Shown: positions 48,944 to 58,460, counted from the stretch's first letter. The stretch is DNA of 64,000 bases from Trebonia sp963771985 (GCA_963771985.1 CAVYVO010000036.1:387289-451288); one strand, 5' to 3'. Notes: generated from the sequence alone by a model not told the origin. A program made the numbers and translations.

Positions 48944-51112
48944 ATGCCTGACATCTCCCGCAGAAGTCTCATCAGGGGCGCGGCCGTCGTCGGCGGAGCC
49001 GCGGCGGCGGCGTCGCTCGGCTCCGCCGCGCAGGCCGACGCGGCGGCCAGGGACGTGCGCTTCGGGGACATTCGCGACATCAAGCACGTGGTGATCCTCA
49101 TGCAGGAGAACCGGAGCTTCGACCACTACTTCGGCTCACTGCGGGGCGTGCGCGGGTTCGCGGACCGGGCTACGATCCTGCTTCCCGGCGGATACGCGGT
49201 CTGGCAGCAGCCTGGCACCGCGCCCGGGCAGCCGGTCACCGGCACGCAATACCCCTGGCCGCTGAGCTCCGGGACGTTCAGCGGCGCCCAGCCGCCCACC
49301 CCGGAGACCGGCGCGCAGAACTACGGCGGGACCGACCACAGCTGGGAGTCACAGCACGGCGCGTGGTACGGCGGCCTGATGAACGCCTGGCAGTACGCCA
49401 AGGACGGCCCGACAACGATGGGGTTCCTCAGCCGCGGCGATATCCCGTTCCACTACGCCCTGGCCGACGCGTACACGATCGGCGATGCCTACCACTGCTC
49501 GGTGCTGAGCGCGACGGGGCCGAACCGCACCTACCTGTGGAGCGGCACGATCAACGCCGACCAGGAACACGGCGCCTTCGTCGCCTACAGCGGCGGCGAC
49601 GAACTCGGGCATTTCCTGCCGTGGCAGAGCTATCCCGAGACGCTGCAGGCGGCGGGCGTGACATGGAAGGTGTACCAGGGCAGCGACAACTACGGGGACA
49701 ACGCCGCGCAGTACTTCGCCACCTTCGCCAAGCTCGATCCGTCGCAGGGCGGGACAGCCGACCCCGGAAACGTCTATTACGACAACGGCGTGGCCACCGT
49801 GCCCGAGCCGTACCCCGTCGAGGACGGGAACGCCGACAACCTCGCGCTCGCGATCAAGACCGACGTGCTGGCCGGGACGCTGCCGCAGGTCTCCTGGGTC
49901 GTCACCAACCAGCAGTACTCCGAGCACCCGGACGGCGCCCCGACCGACGGCGCCTACTACGTGGGAGAAGTGCTCAAGGCGCTCAACGCCGACCCGGACG
50001 TCTTCAACTCCACCCTCGTGATCATCGACTACGACGAGAACGACGGCCAGTTCGACCACGTGCCCCCGCCGGTGCCGCCGGCCGGGACCGCCGACGAGTT
50101 CTACCTGGAGACGTCGCTGGCGCCCGCGCCGCTCCCGGTCGGCCTCGGGTTCCGCGTCCCGCTGCTGCTCATCTCCCCGTGGACCCGCGGCGGCTGGGTG
50201 ACCTCAGAGGTCTGCGACCACACCTCGGTGATCCAGTTCCTCGAGCGGTGGACCACCGCGCTCGGCAGGTCGGCGATCTGCCCGAACATCAGCGCCTGGC
50301 GGCGCAGCGTCTGCGGCGATCTGCTGAGCGCCTTCGACTTCGCGCACCCGGTGTACGGGTTGCCGGATCTGCCGTTCGTCACCGTCCCGGTTGGCGAGCC
50401 CCAGGAGTATCACCCGATCCCGGCGAGCAACGTGATGCCGGTCCAGGAGAGCGGCACCAAGCCGGCGCGGCCGCTCCCCTGCCAGCCCAACGCCAACTTG
50501 GACGGCTTCACGTTCGGGGGCAACGGGGAGATCACCGCGGACCTGTCGTTCAGCAACAACGGCCAGCACGTCCAGCGGGCGAGCCACTTCGCGGTCTACA
50601 ACAACGCCGCTCCGGACGTGAACATCGCAGATTACCCGGCGAGCTTCCCCGGGCAGTACACGGTCGACCCGTCCGCCAAGGTCTGGAACAAGGTCGTGAC
50701 GGCCGGCGTCGAGATCGGCGCCGGCCACGGCGGCGGCACCTACGACCTGACGGTGGTGGGGCCGAACCGGTTCCTGCGGCGCTTCACCGGCGACGTCGGC
50801 GCCGCAGGCGTGACCGCGCAGGTGACGGCCGCGTACTACGCGGGCGGATGGGGCGACCGGCCCGCGCTGCTGCTCAGGCTGATCAACAACGGCAGCCAGG
50901 CGGTGACGTTCACGGTGACGCCGGACTACTACTCGACCGAGAGCCCGCGCCGCTACAACGTTGGCCCGCACAGCAGCGCGGCGTACGCGGCCAACCCGGT
51001 CGTGACCAGCGGCGGCTGGTATGACGTGACGATCACGATCAGCGGCGACGCGTCCTGGTCGCGACGTTACACGGGCCACCTGGAAACCGGCGAGCCCAGC
51101 GTCACCGGCTGA
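48944..51112 (+). CDS. Tat-exported phospholipase C, phosphocholine-specific type
   Basis: 722 residues from ATG 48944, with GGAGG eight bases upstream. Residues 1-34 are a Tat signal (SRRSLIRGAAVVGGAAAAASLGSAAQADA). The phosphoesterase domain starts DIKHVVILMQENRSFDHYFGSLRGVRGF. The ENRSFDHYFG block contains the expected metal and nucleophile residues. HCSVLSATGPNRTYLWSGT, DYDENDGQFDHVPPP and RVPLLLISPWTRGGWV follow. Two C-terminal DUF756-like domains (FGGNGEITADLSFSN..., GGWYDVTITISGDASW) are usual for this class. It would cleave phosphatidylcholine or sphingomyelin outside the cell, releasing phosphocholine. Stands alone. Confidence 0.93.
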   Translation: MPDISRRSLIRGAAVVGGAAAAASLGSAAQADAAARDVRFGDIRDIKHVVILMQENRSFDHYFGSLRGVRGFADRATILLPGGYAVWQQPGTAPGQPVTGTQYPWPLSSGTFSGAQPPTPETGAQNYGGTDHSWESQHGAWYGGLMNAWQYAKDGPTTMGFLSRGDIPFHYALADAYTIGDAYHCSVLSATGPNRTYLWSGTINADQEHGAFVAYSGGDELGHFLPWQSYPETLQAAGVTWKVYQGSDNYGDNAAQYFATFAKLDPSQGGTADPGNVYYDNGVATVPEPYPVEDGNADNLALAIKTDVLAGTLPQVSWVVTNQQYSEHPDGAPTDGAYYVGEVLKALNADPDVFNSTLVIIDYDENDGQFDHVPPPVPPAGTADEFYLETSLAPAPLPVGLGFRVPLLLISPWTRGGWVTSEVCDHTSVIQFLERWTTALGRSAICPNISAWRRSVCGDLLSAFDFAHPVYGLPDLPFVTVPVGEPQEYHPIPASNVMPVQESGTKPARPLPCQPNANLDGFTFGGNGEITADLSFSNNGQHVQRASHFAVYNNAAPDVNIADYPASFPGQYTVDPSAKVWNKVVTAGVEIGAGHGGGTYDLTVVGPNRFLRRFTGDVGAAGVTAQVTAAYYAGGWGDRPALLLRLINNGSQAVTFTVTPDYYSTESPRRYNVGPHSSAAYAANPVVTSGGWYDVTITISGDASWSRRYTGHLETGEPSVTG

Positions 51113-51132
51113 GGCGCTCGCCGCGAGTGGGT

Positions 51133-51192
51133 CGATTGCGCGATCGACCGCACTAGAGCGGGACGTGCCAATAGCCCAATGGGGAACGTGCC
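51133..51192. repeat. Family 4 palindrome with its extended flank
   Basis: CGATTGCGCGATCG (51133-51146), then ACCGCACTAGAGCGGGACG and GCCAATAGCCCAATGGGG. The reverse strand of 27285-27335 matches over about 55 bases. Nothing else gene-like is seen from 51193 to 51668. Confidence 0.75.
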
Positions 51193-51668
51193 GACTCCGT
51201 CGCGCTGCCTCATGATTGAGGCGGCCTACGAACTGTAGCGGTCTGTGGTGCGGCGCCAAACAGCACCGCACCACAGGTTGCCAGGCGGTTCCCGCCCGTC
51301 GGCGGAAACATGTCGTTAAAGAGGCAACAGACAAGTTCCTACGCGCCAAGCCTGCCCGCCAGTTCACCATTGAAGTTACGGTGAACCTCTGACCTGCATC
51401 TAGACGCCCGGCAGGCACCCAGAGCGGACAACACCGCCAGCAGGCAATCCCGCCGCCCGGCCACGACATGACACGCGGGCCAAGCCCGCCGACCCCCGCC
51501 ATGGCGCCGGCCGGCGCCCGCACGGCACTGACCCGACCTCGCCCCGGCCTGCTGCGGCGGCAGCGGGGGCGCGGCTGCCAGGTTCGCCTGATCCTGGGCC
51601 GCTGGCCCTGCTGCCTGCGCTGCATCGGACCATGCACCGAACTAGGAACCGCAACCGTGGCGGCTGTT

Positions 51669-52385
51669 TCAGCAACGGGCCGCCGGCGATCGCGCTGGTC
51701 GCTTCAGTCGGCGGCAGCGTGATGAACTTCGGGTAAGTGGCATTGAGCCAGGCATGCCAACCGTCAGCACGCAAGCGTGCCCCTCCGGTTGCCCGGCACG
51801 GAAGGGCAGCAAACCGCAGCCTCGGCCGGGCCCCCACACCAGATTCGTGGCTACTCCGTAGAGCACCAGGTCCTCCGGGTGGATCCAGGCGTCGGCCAGC
51901 GCTACCCCGCCAGCACGCCAGACGGCATCGCGCAGTGGGATCGCCCAGGGATGCTCGAGCAGCACCACTGCGGCCATGGACCCCGGCGGGACCACGTCCG
52001 CCACCGACCATACCGCGTCGCCTAGCAGGCCGCCCTTCATCGCCGCGTCGACTCCCAGGCTTGCCCCGGCCTCGGCGCCTTCTTCCCCGGCCGCCCCGAA
52101 CCCCACCAGCGCGCCCGCGATGGCGCCCAGCTCAGCCGACTGACCGGCGGTGAGGTCGCTGACCTGGACCTAGGCCAGGTCACCATCCTGACTCTTGGCC
52201 ACGACCACCAGGTCAACCAGCCGGATGACTTCCAGCTTGCGCAGGCGTTCCAGCTCGGCGAGGATTTCGCCTCGCGGATCGGGGTTCTCGAATTCGATGA
52301 CGATAATCTGTACCGGTCCGTACTCTGCCGCTTCTTCTTTGGTCAGGGCGACACCGCGACGAAGCGGCCCCCTGGTTCCTGGCAT
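51669..52385 (-). pseudogene. DUF6325 family protein with an in-frame amber codon
   Basis: Start ATG 52385 with GGGGGA upstream. The first part (EYGPVQIIVIEFENPDPRGEILAELERLRKLEVIRLVDLVVVAKSQDGDLA) is a typical DUF6325 opening. TAG at 52170-52172 interrupts it. The same frame continues VQVSDLTAGQSAELGAIAGALVGFGAAG, then DAVWSVADVVPPGSMAAVVLLEHPWAIPLRDAVWRAGGVALADAWIHPEDL, the normal second half. The last 45 residues are unlike the family, so a second lesion may follow near 51800. The function of the family is unknown; it is related to small envelope-associated proteins. Probably inactive. Confidence 0.78.
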
Positions 52386-52602
52386 AGTTTCCCCCGTTGA
52401 CTGGCATGAAAGATCTGCGGCCAGTGGTATCGATCCTAAGGTTTTCGCCTGCATGCAGCAGTGGTCAACGCGAAAGTGGCAGGGTCGGGCGGCCTGATGC
52501 CGGCCTCGCCATCGTGACCGTGTCGGCTGTATTCAGCCTTTCCGGGTGAGGACGGGCCTGGGCGGCGTCGGTAATCTCCAGTGTGTTCGGGACGAGAATC
52601 AG

Positions 52603-53067
52603 ATGGGGATGGCGATGAGATCGGTGAGAACAGGCGCTTGGCCGGGGAGCTCACGAGCTCGTCAAGTTGGTGCCCGAGCGGTGGTTCTGCTGCTGGCTTG
52701 CGCCGTCGTGACAGGGGCGCTCACCGGCTGCAGCAGCGGCCCACCTGCTTACTGCACGGACCGAACCAACCTCCAGAGCGCCGTTAAGGGGCTGACAAGC
52801 CTCAACGCCAGTAGTGGCGTCAGCGGCCTGCAGTCGCAGGTCAAGGAGATCGAAAGCGCCGCGACCGCGCTGGTCAGCTCCGCCAAGAGTGACTTCCCGA
52901 GCCAGACCAGCGCGATCACATCCTCGGTCGACGCACTGAAGAGCTCAGTCGCGGCCCTAGCATCAAGTCCCTCCGCCGCGCAGATTGCCACGGTCACCAA
53001 AGACGCAGGCAACGTGGTGAGCTCGGTGAAGAGCTTCACGGACGCGAGCAGCCAGAAGTGCGGCTGA
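52603..53067 (+). CDS. Putative small lipoprotein
   Basis: 154 residues from ATG 52603; ATGs at 52609 and 52615 are alternatives. The N-terminus has basic residues, then ARAVVLLLACAVVTGALTGC, a lipobox with Cys about 40. The mature part is a helical, Ser/Ala-rich chain with heptad-like spacing (LQSAVKGLTSLNASSGVSGLQSQVKEIESAATALV), likely a coiled-coil, ending DASSQKCG. There is no known domain. It should be anchored on the outer face of the membrane. A hairpin terminator follows. Confidence 0.75.
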   Translation: MGMAMRSVRTGAWPGSSRARQVGARAVVLLLACAVVTGALTGCSSGPPAYCTDRTNLQSAVKGLTSLNASSGVSGLQSQVKEIESAATALVSSAKSDFPSQTSAITSSVDALKSSVAALASSPSAAQIATVTKDAGNVVSSVKSFTDASSQKCG

Positions 53068-53075
53068 CCATGCAA

Positions 53076-53102
53076 AGCGGCTCGCTCGGTGCCCGAGCCG
53101 TT
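53076..53102 (+). terminator. Terminator after the lipoprotein gene
   Basis: CGGCTCG (53078-53084) pairs with CGAGCCG (53094-53100), extended by a G-T and an A-T pair, followed by TT. Confidence 0.6.
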
Positions 53103-53240
53103 GGCACCGGGCCGACCACAACCCGGCGAGCCTGGAACTGGTCAGAGCCGCCACGCAAACACGCACCCGCTAGCCCTGCGCTCCATCATTCAGCGGGTCG
53201 GCCCTGTCGATGACCATTCGTACCTGAAAGGACGTAGCAG

Positions 53241-53459
53241 ATGAGCCTGTCACCACGAGTTATCCGGGTAGCGCTGCTGGTCGCGGCCGCTGCCGTCCTG
53301 GCCGTCGCAGCTGCTCAGATAAGAGAGAAGCGCCAGACGGCCGAGCTGACCGTCGAGAACATTCATGCACAGCTCGATGCCCTGGACCCGGTTACGCGGG
53401 CAGCGGTTGTTGCCCGGCTGACCTCCGATGAGGTAGAGAAAGTCCGCGGCCAGCACTGA
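53241..53459 (+). CDS. Small single-span membrane protein
   Basis: 72 residues from ATG 53241, with AAAGGA 11-16 bases upstream. VALLVAAAAVLAVAAAQI is one membrane span with N-in charge; the rest (LTVENIHAQLDALDPVTRAAVVARLTSDEVEKVRG) is amphipathic helix. No family is recognised. It is close to the lipoprotein gene and may share an envelope role (weak inference). Confidence 0.65.
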   Translation: MSLSPRVIRVALLVAAAAVLAVAAAQIREKRQTAELTVENIHAQLDALDPVTRAAVVARLTSDEVEKVRGQH

Positions 53460-53641
53460 GCCAGGGACGGCGCGGACGCCGCTGCCCGGCCCGGCCGCCA
53501 GTCTGCCCCGTCCAACCTGCTACCTGGCTTCCGCAGTTAGCCGGTTGCCTAGTCTGCGTTCCGGGGTGAACGGGCAGGCCAGGCGGCTGACTGGCACTGT
53601 TGCGGTGCAAGGTTCATAGATACATGCAATGACGCAATCAG

Positions 53642-55465
53642 TCCTGGTGAAAGCTGGTGTAGCGGCGTAATCTCTAGTATGTGTACTTGCGGTCAACGCC
53701 GCGCCGGAACAAGGACGGCAGCGAGGTCCGCTACCTGCAGCTGGCCCATAACGTGTGGGACCCGGCCGCGAAGCGGTCGCGGGTGCAGGTCGTCTACAAC
53801 TTCGGCCGGGAGGAGCCCGGGACCCGGGAGGCCCTCGAGCGGCTGGTCGCCTCCGTCGCCCGTCACCTGGAGCCCGGGAAGGCCCGCGCGATCGCGGCGG
53901 AGGGCCTGGAGTTCGCGGAGTCCCGCCCGCTGGGCGGCACCTGGGTGCTCAACGCGCTGTGGGAACGGCTGGGCATCGGCCCGGCGGTGCGGGGGCTGCT
54001 GAAAGGCCGCCGCCTGGACCCGTCGGCGGAGCGGGTGCTGTTCGCGCTGACCGCCAACCGGGCGCTGGCCCCGTCCCCGGAGCTGGCCGCGGCCCGCTGG
54101 GCGAGCGAGGAGGTGCTGGTCAGAGACCTTGACGCGACGAGCGACGACGCCTGTTACCGGGCGATGGACTGGCTGCTGGAGATCCGCGGCGCCCTGGAGA
54201 AGGAGGTCTTCGGCCGGGTCGCCGAGCTGCCGGGTCTTGAGACCGACCTGCTGTTCTTCGACACGACCAGCACCTACTTCGTCACCGACGACGCCGACGG
54301 CCCCGTTCCCCGCGACGAGCACGGGAACCCGGTCCCGGACGGCACGCAGGGCGGGGAACTGCGGACAGCGGGGTTCCGGACCTGGGGCAAGTCCAAGGAC
54401 CACCGCGACGACCTGCCGCAGGTCGTCATCGGCATGGCCGTCACCCGCGACGGCATCCCGCTGCGCGTGTGGTGCTGGCCGGGGAACACCGCCGACTCCG
54501 CCCTCATCCGCCAGGTCAAGGACGACCTGCGCGACTGGACCCTGTCGAAGGTCGTCTGGGTCGCCGACCGCGGCTTCACCTCGGCGGAGAACCGCCGCTA
54601 CCTGCGCAAGGGCGGGAACCACTACATCATCGGCGAGCGGCTCCGCTCCGGCTCCGCCGAGGCGGACGCCGCCCTCTCGCGGCAGGGACGCTACCAGGAG
54701 GTCGCCGGCAACCTGCGGGTCAAGGAGGTCCGCATCGCCGAGGACGAGCGGTTCGTCATCTGCCACAACCCGGAAGGGGCCGAGCGGGACGCCGCCGTCC
54801 GCGCCCGCATGATCGCCCAGCTCAAGGAACTGATCGACGGCACCGACGCCCTCTCCAAGGACAAGCGGGCCGAGCTGCGCGGGGTCATCTCCGCCAGGCC
54901 CGGGCTGAACCGCTACCTGCGCGTCACCCCCGGCGGCCTCCTGCGCATCGACGCCGCGAGGGCCAAGGCCGAGGAGAACCTCGACGGCAAGTACCTGCTC
55001 AGGACCTCGGACCCGAAGATGAGCGCCGAGGACATCGCCCTGGGCTACAGGCAGCTGCTGGAAGTCGAGCGCGGCTGGCGCGACATGAAGCAGGTCATCG
55101 ACCTGCGCCCGGCCTGCCACCGCAAGGAAGAGCGCATCCGGGCCCACGTCATCCTCTGCTGGCTCGCCCTGCTCCTGGCCCGCGTCGCCGAGAACACATG
55201 CGGCGCGACCTGGCCGGAACTGCGCCGCCAGCTCGACCGCATCGCCGTCGGCACCTTCAACCGGCCCGCCGGCACCTTCCGCCAGCGCACCGAGATCAGC
55301 CCAGACCAGGCCGCCATCCTCGAACAGCTCGGCATCGACCCGCCCCCGAGGATCTACCAGCTCACCGCGGCCGCGACCAGCTGACCAGCGGAAACACCCG
55401 GCCTAGATACACGCCCTCCACCTAGGAAGCGGCGCATTTCAGCACGTCAAACCCCAGATTCACCG
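53642..55465 (+). mobile_element. IS1634-like insertion sequence, ends tentative
   Basis: The element carries one transposase gene. Candidate ends are GGTGAAAGCTGGTGT at 53646-53660 and the opposing ACCCCAGATTCACC at 55451-55464. They match imperfectly as inverted repeats. ATCAG at 53637-53641 and at 55466-55470 would be a 5-bp target duplication. The ends are less certain than for the first IS. Confidence 0.55.
53681..55384 (+). CDS. IS1634 family DDE transposase
   Basis: 567 residues from GTG 53681 (VYLRSTPRRNKDGSEVRYLQLAHN). The family's N-terminal block is followed by the DDE regions: LLFFDTTSTYFV (first Asp), WVADRGFTSAENRRYL (second Asp), and the E region YRQLLEVERGWRDMKQVIDLRPACHRKEERIRAHV. 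The C-terminal block (LLARVAENTCGATWPELRRQLDRI) is also typical. No stop or frameshift is present, so the element may be active. Length is normal for the family. Confidence 0.93.
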   Translation: MYLRSTPRRNKDGSEVRYLQLAHNVWDPAAKRSRVQVVYNFGREEPGTREALERLVASVARHLEPGKARAIAAEGLEFAESRPLGGTWVLNALWERLGIGPAVRGLLKGRRLDPSAERVLFALTANRALAPSPELAAARWASEEVLVRDLDATSDDACYRAMDWLLEIRGALEKEVFGRVAELPGLETDLLFFDTTSTYFVTDDADGPVPRDEHGNPVPDGTQGGELRTAGFRTWGKSKDHRDDLPQVVIGMAVTRDGIPLRVWCWPGNTADSALIRQVKDDLRDWTLSKVVWVADRGFTSAENRRYLRKGGNHYIIGERLRSGSAEADAALSRQGRYQEVAGNLRVKEVRIAEDERFVICHNPEGAERDAAVRARMIAQLKELIDGTDALSKDKRAELRGVISARPGLNRYLRVTPGGLLRIDAARAKAEENLDGKYLLRTSDPKMSAEDIALGYRQLLEVERGWRDMKQVIDLRPACHRKEERIRAHVILCWLALLLARVAENTCGATWPELRRQLDRIAVGTFNRPAGTFRQRTEISPDQAAILEQLGIDPPPRIYQLTAAATS

Positions 55466-55599
55466 ATCAGCGCGCTACCACAGCTGCGGAACCCAGGTGC
55501 TAGGTGCCAATGGTTTGTCGCGCCGCGCGGCCGGAGGGAACCCCCGGTGGAGCGGTGGTTCCGGGCGGGTCCTACCCGTGGCCGCGCACCGGCAGGGCC

Positions 55600-55613
55600 C
55601 GATCGCGCGATCG
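55600..55613. repeat. Family 4 palindrome core
   Basis: CGATCGCGCGATCG, a perfect 14-bp palindrome in the 55466-55704 gap; its flanks match the other copies only weakly. No gene is seen in that gap. Confidence 0.5.
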
Positions 55614-55704
55614 GCGTCGTGCGCGTTCGGGGTGGTGGGCGGATGCGCGGCGCGGGTAGCCGGCAGACGGGCTGGGCGGCTAGCGTGCGGGGGTCACGGG
55701 CGGG

Positions 55705-56190
55705 CTAGCCAGCAGGGCGGCAGGCGGCTTGGTGGGCGAGGGACTCCAGGACCGGGAGCGCGGCCTCGAGGGCGGCGAGATCCGCGGGGCCGAGACGGGC
55801 GACGCGCTCCGCGAGCCGGGAGGCGTTGTCCTGCCGGACGGTGTCGATCAGCGCGGCGCCCTGGTCGGTGATACCGATCACGCAGGCGCGGTGGTCCGCC
55901 TCGTCCGGCTTGCGTTCTGCCCAGCCGGACGCCACCAGGATGTCCACGATCCGGGACATGGTAGACACCTGGACCCCGAGGCGGGACGCGAGGCTGCCCA
56001 TTCGCATCGGCCCCGCCGAGGCCATGACGGCGAGGGCGGTGAGCCGGGTGGGCGTCAGGTCGGCCCGGCCACCGCCCACCTTCCCCGCGTGGGCGAGCAT
56101 CTGCACCGCCACGCCGAGGCGGCCCGGCAGGTCAGGCGTGACATGCGCCATGGCAGCCGGCGGCGCGTCGGCGACATTCATGATTACCAT
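55705..56190 (-). CDS. MarR family transcriptional regulator
   Basis: 161 residues from ATG 56190 (or 56181). Winged helix core: LTPTRLTALAVMASAGPMRMGSLASRLGVQVSTMSRIVDILVASGWAERKPDEADHRACVIGITDQG. The wing has DEADHRA. No adjacent transporter lies on its strand. Just upstream, TTTG-N7-CAAA may be a weak operator, and a 24-bp tandem array separates it from the DUF3048 gene. The target is unknown. Confidence 0.88.
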   Translation of the reverse strand: MVIMNVADAPPAAMAHVTPDLPGRLGVAVQMLAHAGKVGGGRADLTPTRLTALAVMASAGPMRMGSLASRLGVQVSTMSRIVDILVASGWAERKPDEADHRACVIGITDQGAALIDTVRQDNASRLAERVARLGPADLAALEAALPVLESLAHQAACRPAG

Positions 56191-56237
56191 CCCAATATTT
56201 GCTATCTACAAACTAAACGGGTCGGCGCGCTGGTATG

Positions 56238-56410
56238 TTCCTTGGTCGGCGGCTTGGGGTGTGTTCCTGGTCGGCGGCTTGGGTGTGTTCCTGGTCGGCG
56301 GCTTGGGTGTGTTCCTGGTCGGCGGCTTGGGTGTGTTCCTGGTCGGCGGCTTGGGGTGTGTTCCTGGTGCGGTGGCTTTGGGTGTTCTTGGGTCGGCGCG
56401 CTGGTGTTCC
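56238..56410. repeat. 24-bp tandem repeat array
   Basis: Units of TTCCTGGTCGGCGGCTTGGG plus GTGTG recur with 24-26-bp periodicity (starts near 56238, 56264, 56288, 56312, 56336, 56361). Four central copies are nearly exact; outer ones are degenerate. GGTCGGCGCGCTGGT flanks the array at both ends (near 56221 and 56391). Both strands are open in places, giving hydrophobic or basic repeat peptides, but no start signal supports a gene. Confidence 0.85.
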
Positions 56411-56495
56411 TGCGGCTACCGAACACCGCGAAAACCGTCTGTTTTGCCGCGTTTCTGCATAGCATGCCAAAGGGGCTCTCCGCAGGCGAGGTGGT

Positions 56496-57557
56496 ATGAC
56501 AAGGCGTCGGCGCATCATCGCCACGGCGAGCGCGTCGGCGGGCGCGCTCGCCCTCGCGCTCTCGGCCATTCTCGTCGTCACGCTCACCGGGTCGACGACC
56601 CCGGTACGGCCGACGGTGAAGCTGGCGCCGAAGCCCAAGCCGAAGCCGCGGCCACACCCGACTCATGTCGCGGCGGGCCTGTTCTCTCCCTTCACCGGCG
56701 AGCCGGTCCGCACGCTGGGACCGGTGCTGGCGGTGAAGATCGACAACATCGTGTACGCGCGCCCGCAGACCGGGCTCCAGTCCGCCGACCTCATCTACGT
56801 GATCCCGGTCGAGGGCGGCCTCACCCGGTTCATGGCGGTGTTCTCCTCGCACATCCCGCCGGTGGTCGGCCCGGTGCGCAGCGCCCGTGAGTCCGACCTG
56901 GACATCCTGCGGCAGTTCGGGCGGCCCGCGTTCGCCTGGTCCGGCGCGACCCCGCACCTGGTGCCGTTCATCGAGCGGGCCCGGATCGCCGACCTCTACG
57001 CGCTCCAGGTCGGCGGGTACTACCGGTCTTCCTCCCGGGTCGCCCCGTACAACCTGTACGCCAACCCGCGGGTCCTGCTCAAGGAGGCGCGGCACGTCAG
57101 CAAGGCGCGCGACATCGGGTTCCGGTTCGGGGCGGCCCCCGCCGGCGGGCGGGTCATCCGGTCGTACACCGTGCGCTACCCGGCGACGACCTTTACCTTC
57201 CGCTGGTCGGCGAAGGCGAAGCGGTGGCTGGCCTGGATCGACGGCGCACCGGGCATGGCCACCGAGGGCGGCCAGCTCGGCGGCGCGACCGTGATCATCC
57301 AGTACACGCGGATCGCGACGTCCCGGTTCGAGGAATACGGGGGCCGGCCACCGCTGGCGGAGTCGGTCGGCTCCGGCCGGGCGGTCATCTTGCGGAACGG
57401 GCGCGCGTACACGGTGCACTGGTCACGGCCGACAGCGGACGGCGGGACCACGTTCACGCTGCCAGGCGGCAAGCGGATGCTGTTCGCGCCGGGGCAGACC
57501 TGGGTTGTGCTCGCACCGGAGAACCACGCCAGCTTCGTCAACGCGGCCGCGGTCTGA
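56496..57557 (+). CDS. DUF3048 domain protein (YerB-like), membrane-anchored
   Basis: 353 residues from ATG 56496, with GGCGAGG upstream. Residues about 6-32 are a signal or anchor (RIIATASASAGALALALSAILVVTLTG). A Lys-Pro linker follows (KLAPKPKPKPRPHPTH). The DUF3048 domain includes VLAVKIDNIVYARPQTGLQSADLIYVIPVEGGLTRFMAVF, VGPVRSARESDLDILRQF and LYANPRVLLKEA. The function of the family is unknown; it lies outside the membrane. The gene precedes the converging AlkZ-related gene by four bases. Confidence 0.9.
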   Translation: MTRRRRIIATASASAGALALALSAILVVTLTGSTTPVRPTVKLAPKPKPKPRPHPTHVAAGLFSPFTGEPVRTLGPVLAVKIDNIVYARPQTGLQSADLIYVIPVEGGLTRFMAVFSSHIPPVVGPVRSARESDLDILRQFGRPAFAWSGATPHLVPFIERARIADLYALQVGGYYRSSSRVAPYNLYANPRVLLKEARHVSKARDIGFRFGAAPAGGRVIRSYTVRYPATTFTFRWSAKAKRWLAWIDGAPGMATEGGQLGGATVIIQYTRIATSRFEEYGGRPPLAESVGSGRAVILRNGRAYTVHWSRPTADGGTTFTLPGGKRMLFAPGQTWVVLAPENHASFVNAAAV

Positions 57558-57561
57558 GCAG

Positions 57562-58344
57562 CTAGCGGGCGGTCACATAGCCGTCGAGGCGGCGGATGCG
57601 GCTGTCCCGGATCAAGTCGTCCACGAGGGTGTCCGTCCAGTACCACTGCCAGGAGAACCAGCGGCGGAGTTCGGGTTCGGGAGCGAGGACAGCGGCGCGG
57701 ACGGCCGCGGCCAGCAGGTCGCCGAGCGCCTCGGCCGGGTCGGCGGGCGCCGCCTCGGGCGTGCCCTGGTAGGCCTGGTCCCAGCGGGCCAGTTCGCTCG
57801 AATGCGTGTGGCCCTCGCCGGCCGTCACCTCGACCGAGCGGGAGACGATCGCGCCGCAGCGTTCCAGGGGCGAGCGCAGGGCCTTCAGTTCCTGGCGTTT
57901 GAGCCCGAGTTCGGTGCGGAGGTCCTCGATGTCGGACGGGCCCGCCATGGCGAGATGATCGAGAAGGCGGCGCCAGCCGGGGTCCGCGGCACGCATCCGG
58001 TTCGTCTCCGCCCGGCAGATCGGGTCGAGCAGCGCCGCGGTCTCATCGGTGACCAGCAAGTTCTTGCCCCGGTGCACCGCCACGCACAGGTGGCCGCGGC
58101 CGGTGAGCTCGCCGAACCACGGCCACTTGGTCGCGGGCCAGGAGCCGAAGCCAGGGCTGCCGGGCTTGAACGGCTCCTCGTGACATGCCTCGTACAGGCT
58201 GGGCAGCGCGCAGTCCGTGGTCCGGGTCAGCAGTCCGCGCTCGCGCAAGAACGCGCCGGCTTCGTCCAGCGAACGCAGGGCCCGGTCGGGCGTGAGCCGG
58301 CACTCACGCGCACGGCGCTGCCGCAGTCCGGCGAGCGAATCCAT
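57562..58344 (-). CDS. AlkZ-related winged-helix protein
   Basis: 260 residues from ATG 58344 (MDSLAGLRQRRARECRLTPDRALRSLDEAGAFLRERGLLT). The order of a helical start, PSLYEACHEEPFKPGSPGFGSWPATKWPWFGEL, then a winged-helix DPGWRRLLDHLAMAGPSDIEDLRTELGLKRQELKALRSPLERCGAI fits AlkZ/YcaQ-related proteins (PF06224 style). True AlkZ enzymes are DNA glycosylases removing interstrand crosslinks. The QxQ-type catalytic motif is not visible here, so activity is doubtful and 'AlkZ-related' is the safe name. Confidence 0.7.
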   Translation of the reverse strand: MDSLAGLRQRRARECRLTPDRALRSLDEAGAFLRERGLLTRTTDCALPSLYEACHEEPFKPGSPGFGSWPATKWPWFGELTGRGHLCVAVHRGKNLLVTDETAALLDPICRAETNRMRAADPGWRRLLDHLAMAGPSDIEDLRTELGLKRQELKALRSPLERCGAIVSRSVEVTAGEGHTHSSELARWDQAYQGTPEAAPADPAEALGDLLAAAVRAAVLAPEPELRRWFSWQWYWTDTLVDDLIRDSRIRRLDGYVTAR

Positions 58345-58396
58345 GAGGCCATCATCGCGCGGGTGATGGACGACTGGGAGAGGGGTGCGGGGGTGA

Positions 58397-58440
58397 GAGG
58401 CGCCACGGTACGTTCCGGACAATAAAAGGTAAGATTGCTG
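58397..58440. repeat. Possible diverged family 3 repeat, copy J
   Basis: AGAGGCGCCACGGTACGTTC followed by CGGACAATAAAAGGTAAG resembles the left half of copies G-I. The right half is lost. It sits in the divergent gap before the MFS gene. Confidence 0.45.
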
Positions 58441-58460
58441 ACAATGGCAGCTCACTTGGT

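Noticed and set aside
56238..56410. Possible CRISPR array
   Set aside because: Units are contiguous tandem copies without variable spacers, and no cas gene is present.
56202..57419. 405-codon minus-strand frame through the tandem array and DUF3048 gene
   Set aside because: Antisense of a clear DUF3048 gene; the HPSRRPG repeats are only a translation of the DNA array.
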